Assembly: GCF_938018035.1 (NCBI RefSeq)
Contig: NZ_CALIJF010000401.1
Span: forward strand, 1 to 7,487
Reading direction: 5' to 3'
Source: an uncultured Campylobacter sp.
GTDB lineage: Bacteria; Campylobacterota; Campylobacteria; Campylobacterales; Campylobacteraceae
Length of the DNA stretch: 7,487 nucleotides
In this document: positions 5,049-7,487 of the stretch, piece by piece
Layout of the letters: each line of letters begins with the position of its first letter
Position numbering within the stretch: the first letter of the stretch is position 1
Made by a program: the position numbers and the translations under genes
The notes under the pieces: generated by a model
The model's database searches: none
The model's input: only the letters and a program-made list of their open reading frames with translations
What the model was told of the DNA's origin: nothing

Positions 5049-6883
5049 GCGATTACGGACTAAATATTTGGGGAAATTCCAACTTCACGATAGACGGGGG
5101 CAAACTATGCCTAAACTCCGATTTTAAGCAGCCTTTAGTGGATATAATAAAAGAGATCCGCGCAGACGGCGTGCGAGGCCCGATACTACTGCGCTTCCCG
5201 CACCTCATCAAAAAGCAGATCGTCGAAATTTACTCAAATTTCAACCGCGCTATTAAGGAGTTCGGCTACAAGGGAAAATTCCACGCCGTCTATCCGCTTA
5301 AAGTAAATCAATTCCCGGGCTTCGTTAAAAATTTAGTCGATATCGGCGAGCCTTACGGATACGGGCTAGAGGCCGGCAGCAAGCCCGAACTGCTGCTAGC
5401 GATGGCGTATAACAAATACGGCGCGCCGATTACCGTAAACGGTTTTAAAGATAAGGAGCTCATCAATATCGGCTTTATCGCCGCAGAGATGGGGCATAAC
5501 GTAACGCTTACGATCGAGGGGCTAAACGAGCTTGAAACCATCATCGAAACGGCTAAGGAGCGCTTTGCGCCAAAGCCTTTCATCGGGCTACGCATCAGGC
5601 TGCATAACTCCGGAAGCGGACTGTGGGCGAAAAGCGGCGGGATAAATTCCAAATTCGGTCTTACCTCGACCGAGCTTATAGAGGCGATAAACTTACTCAA
5701 GAAAAACGACCTCATCGAGCAGTTTACGATGATCCATTTTCATATCGGCTCACAGATTACAGAGATCCACCCGCTCAAAAAGGCCCTCATCGAGGCGGGC
5801 AATATCTACACCGAGCTTCGTAAAATGGGCGCAAAAAATTTAAAATCCATAAATTTAGGCGGAGGTCTTGCTATCGAATACTCCCAAGCCAAAGAAAGCT
5901 CCAGCCGCAACTATACGCTAAAAGAATACGCCAACGACGTAGTCTTCCTGCTAAAATCGATCGCGCAGGATAAAAAAGAGGCGGAGCCGGATATTTTTAT
6001 CGAGAGCGGCAGATACGTAGCCGCCAGCCATGCGGTGCTCGTAGCGCCGATTTTGGAGCTTTTTACCCAAGAATACGCCGAAGAGAAACTCGCCCTAAAA
6101 AAGGATAATCCGCCGGTAGTCGCCGAGCTATACGATCTGTATAAAACTCTAAAACCATCCAACGCGCTAGAGTATCTGCACGACGCCATGTCGCATATGG
6201 AGAGCGTGCTTACCCTTTTTGATCTGGGATACGTCGATCTGATCGACCGCTCAAACGGCGAAATTTTGGTTCATCTAATAATGCGAAAGGCGTATGAAAT
6301 TTTAGGCAACAAGCAAGAATACAGTAATTTCTTAAACTCCCTAGGCAACGCCCAAGAACGCTATTTGGTAAATTTCTCGATCTTTCAAAGCCTGCCCGAT
6401 TTTTGGGGCATCAAGCAGCACTTCCCAATCATGCCGTTAGAGAGGCTGGACGAGCGCGCCACGCTATCGGCGTCGATCTGGGATATCACCTGCGATAGCG
6501 ACGGCGAGATAGAATTCGACAGCCAAAAAAATCCGCTATTTTTGCACGATTTTGATCCCGAAAAAGAGGAGTATTTTTTGGGCTTTTTTCTTGTCGGAGC
6601 CTATCAGGAGGTGCTTGGCATGAGCCACAACCTCTTTGCACACCCAACAGAGGCGACCGTGATTTTAAAGGATGACGGCGGCTTTGAGATCAAGGATTTT
6701 ATTGAATCTCAATCGGTCATCGACATCTTGGAGGATATGGACTACGACGTAGTAGATATCCGCGAAAGCCTAAACGAGCGGATCGAAAAATCAGACCTCA
6801 TAGACGCAAAAGAGAAAAAGCATATCCTGGGCGAGCTATATCTGTTTTTAAACGACAATAGCTACTTAAAGACGATCAAATGA
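5045..6883 (+). CDS. speA: Biosynthetic arginine decarboxylase (PLP-dependent)
   Basis: SpeA decarboxylates arginine to agmatine, the entry to putrescine. In C. jejuni this feeds the carboxyspermidine route to spermidine. At 612 residues it is close to the usual 630-660 of fold-III (alanine racemase-like) arginine decarboxylases. Visible family elements are the N-terminal YGLNIWGNSNFTI (4-16), the PLP lysine in AVYPLKVNQ (K86), GYGLEAGSKPELL (105-117), HFHIGSQ (231-237), the phosphate-binding GGG (272-274), ESGR (320-323), the catalytic-cysteine segment CDSDG (C483) and GAYQE (518-522). The start overlaps the hisS stop (ATGA), with AAGGA at 5034-5038 six bases upstream. The stop overlaps the cysE start in the same way. 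No regulatory site of its own is visible, so expression should follow the hisS promoter. No signal peptide is present. The gene is complete. Confidence 0.97.
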   Translation: MSDYGLNIWGNSNFTIDGGKLCLNSDFKQPLVDIIKEIRADGVRGPILLRFPHLIKKQIVEIYSNFNRAIKEFGYKGKFHAVYPLKVNQFPGFVKNLVDIGEPYGYGLEAGSKPELLLAMAYNKYGAPITVNGFKDKELINIGFIAAEMGHNVTLTIEGLNELETIIETAKERFAPKPFIGLRIRLHNSGSGLWAKSGGINSKFGLTSTELIEAINLLKKNDLIEQFTMIHFHIGSQITEIHPLKKALIEAGNIYTELRKMGAKNLKSINLGGGLAIEYSQAKESSSRNYTLKEYANDVVFLLKSIAQDKKEAEPDIFIESGRYVAASHAVLVAPILELFTQEYAEEKLALKKDNPPVVAELYDLYKTLKPSNALEYLHDAMSHMESVLTLFDLGYVDLIDRSNGEILVHLIMRKAYEILGNKQEYSNFLNSLGNAQERYLVNFSIFQSLPDFWGIKQHFPIMPLERLDERATLSASIWDITCDSDGEIEFDSQKNPLFLHDFDPEKEEYFLGFFLVGAYQEVLGMSHNLFAHPTEATVILKDDGGFEIKDFIESQSVIDILEDMDYDVVDIRESLNERIEKSDLIDAKEKKHILGELYLFLNDNSYLKTIK

Positions 6884-7487
6884 GTTTTTGGCAAATTTTA
6901 AAACGGGACTTCACCGAGCCGATGCGCCAAGATCCCGCATGCAATAGCGTATTTGAGATATTTTTCTGCTATCCAGGCGTCTGGGCGCTAATAAATTACC
7001 GCTTCGCGCATTTTTTCTACGAGCGAGGTTTTAAGCTTATAGCTCGCGCGATCAGCGGACTTACCCGCATAATCACCGCCGTAGATATAAACCCGGGCGC
7101 GCAGATCGGCAGAGGAGTGTTTTTCGACCACGCCACGGGGCTTGTCATCGGAGAAACGGCGATCATCGGCGATAACTGTCTGATCTATCAGGGCGTCACT
7201 CTCGGCGGCGTGAGCTTAGAGCACGGTAAGCGCCATCCGACGCTGCAAAACGGCGTCGTAGTAGGCGCGGGGGCCAAAGTGCTAGGCAACATCACCATAG
7301 GCGAAAATTCCAAAATCGGCGCAAATTCCGTCGTCGTAAAGGATGTCGAGCCAAACTGCACCGCCGTAGGCGTGCCCGCTAGAATTTTAGGAAGCTGCGA
7401 GAGCGATCCTTTAGCGCATAATAAAATTCCAGATATCAGCAAAGAGCTTATCAAATATCTCATCAAGCGTATCGAAATTTTGGAAGA
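6880..7487 (+). CDS. cysE: Serine O-acetyltransferase, 3'-truncated by the window edge
   Basis: CysE transfers acetyl from acetyl-CoA to serine, giving O-acetylserine for cysteine synthesis. From ATG at 6880 the frame is open for 202 codons to the edge, so the C-terminus is missing, probably by a small amount. A short N-terminal helical part (MSFWQILKRDFTEPMRQDPA) leads into a left-handed beta-helix of hexapeptide repeats (INPGAQIGRGVFFDHATGLVIGE and on). The catalytic pair is D83-H84 in FFDHATG, and RHP is at 118-120. GVPARILG (164-171) marks the end of the helix domain. H84 corresponds to H158 of E. coli CysE, so this is the short Bacillus-like form without the extra N-terminal region. The ATG overlaps the speA TGA by four bases, and only a weak AAAGA (6868-6872) precedes it, so translation probably depends on coupling to speA. 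Confidence 0.96.
   Translation, partial: MSFWQILKRDFTEPMRQDPACNSVFEIFFCYPGVWALINYRFAHFFYERGFKLIARAISGLTRIITAVDINPGAQIGRGVFFDHATGLVIGETAIIGDNCLIYQGVTLGGVSLEHGKRHPTLQNGVVVGAGAKVLGNITIGENSKIGANSVVVKDVEPNCTAVGVPARILGSCESDPLAHNKIPDISKELIKYLIKRIEILE

Noticed and set aside
7188..7466. Minus-strand 92-codon frame
   Set aside because: It lies wholly antisense to the conserved beta-helix of cysE, which is unmistakable on the + strand and open to the window edge.

Overview
The window looks like chromosomal DNA of a Campylobacter (Campylobacterota) with fairly high GC, most like the oral C. gracilis/rectus/showae group. That assignment is inference. It rests on the epsilon-type RecG, hisS, SpeA and CysE sequences, the hisS-speA-cysE gene order, TATAAT boxes without a clear -35, and an extreme abundance of the words AAATTT and TAAAATTT in otherwise GC-rich DNA. 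All genes read on the + strand.

Layout: (1) 1-1514, the 3' part of recG (DNA branch-migration helicase), with an Ala/Thr/Gln-rich degenerate repeat just before the helicase domain. (2) 1515-1727, intergenic, with weak promoter candidates. (3) 1728-2210, a 160-residue DUF7832-like protein. (4) 2211-3039, 829 bp with no credible gene but many short repeats: a 12-bp inverted repeat at the preceding stop codon, a six-copy 27-bp tandem array, a 23-bp duplication and small hairpins. (5) 3040-3591, an unrecognised, very acidic 183-residue protein behind a strong extended -10 promoter with overlapping palindromes. (6) 3592-3806, intergenic, carrying the hisS promoter. (7) 3807-7487, hisS-speA-cysE, a tightly packed operon with 4-nt ATGA overlaps at both junctions; cysE runs off the window.

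The 3' operon is ordinary metabolism: histidyl-tRNA charging, arginine decarboxylation to agmatine for polyamines, and O-acetylserine synthesis for cysteine. The 5' half, between recG and hisS, is the accessory-looking part: two orphan small genes separated by repeat-rich DNA. I see no complete new system. The best leads are the 27-bp array, in which every unit keeps an RAATTY core while varying exactly at R and Y; an identical 14-bp palindrome at the same distance before two start codons; and the repeat insert in RecG.
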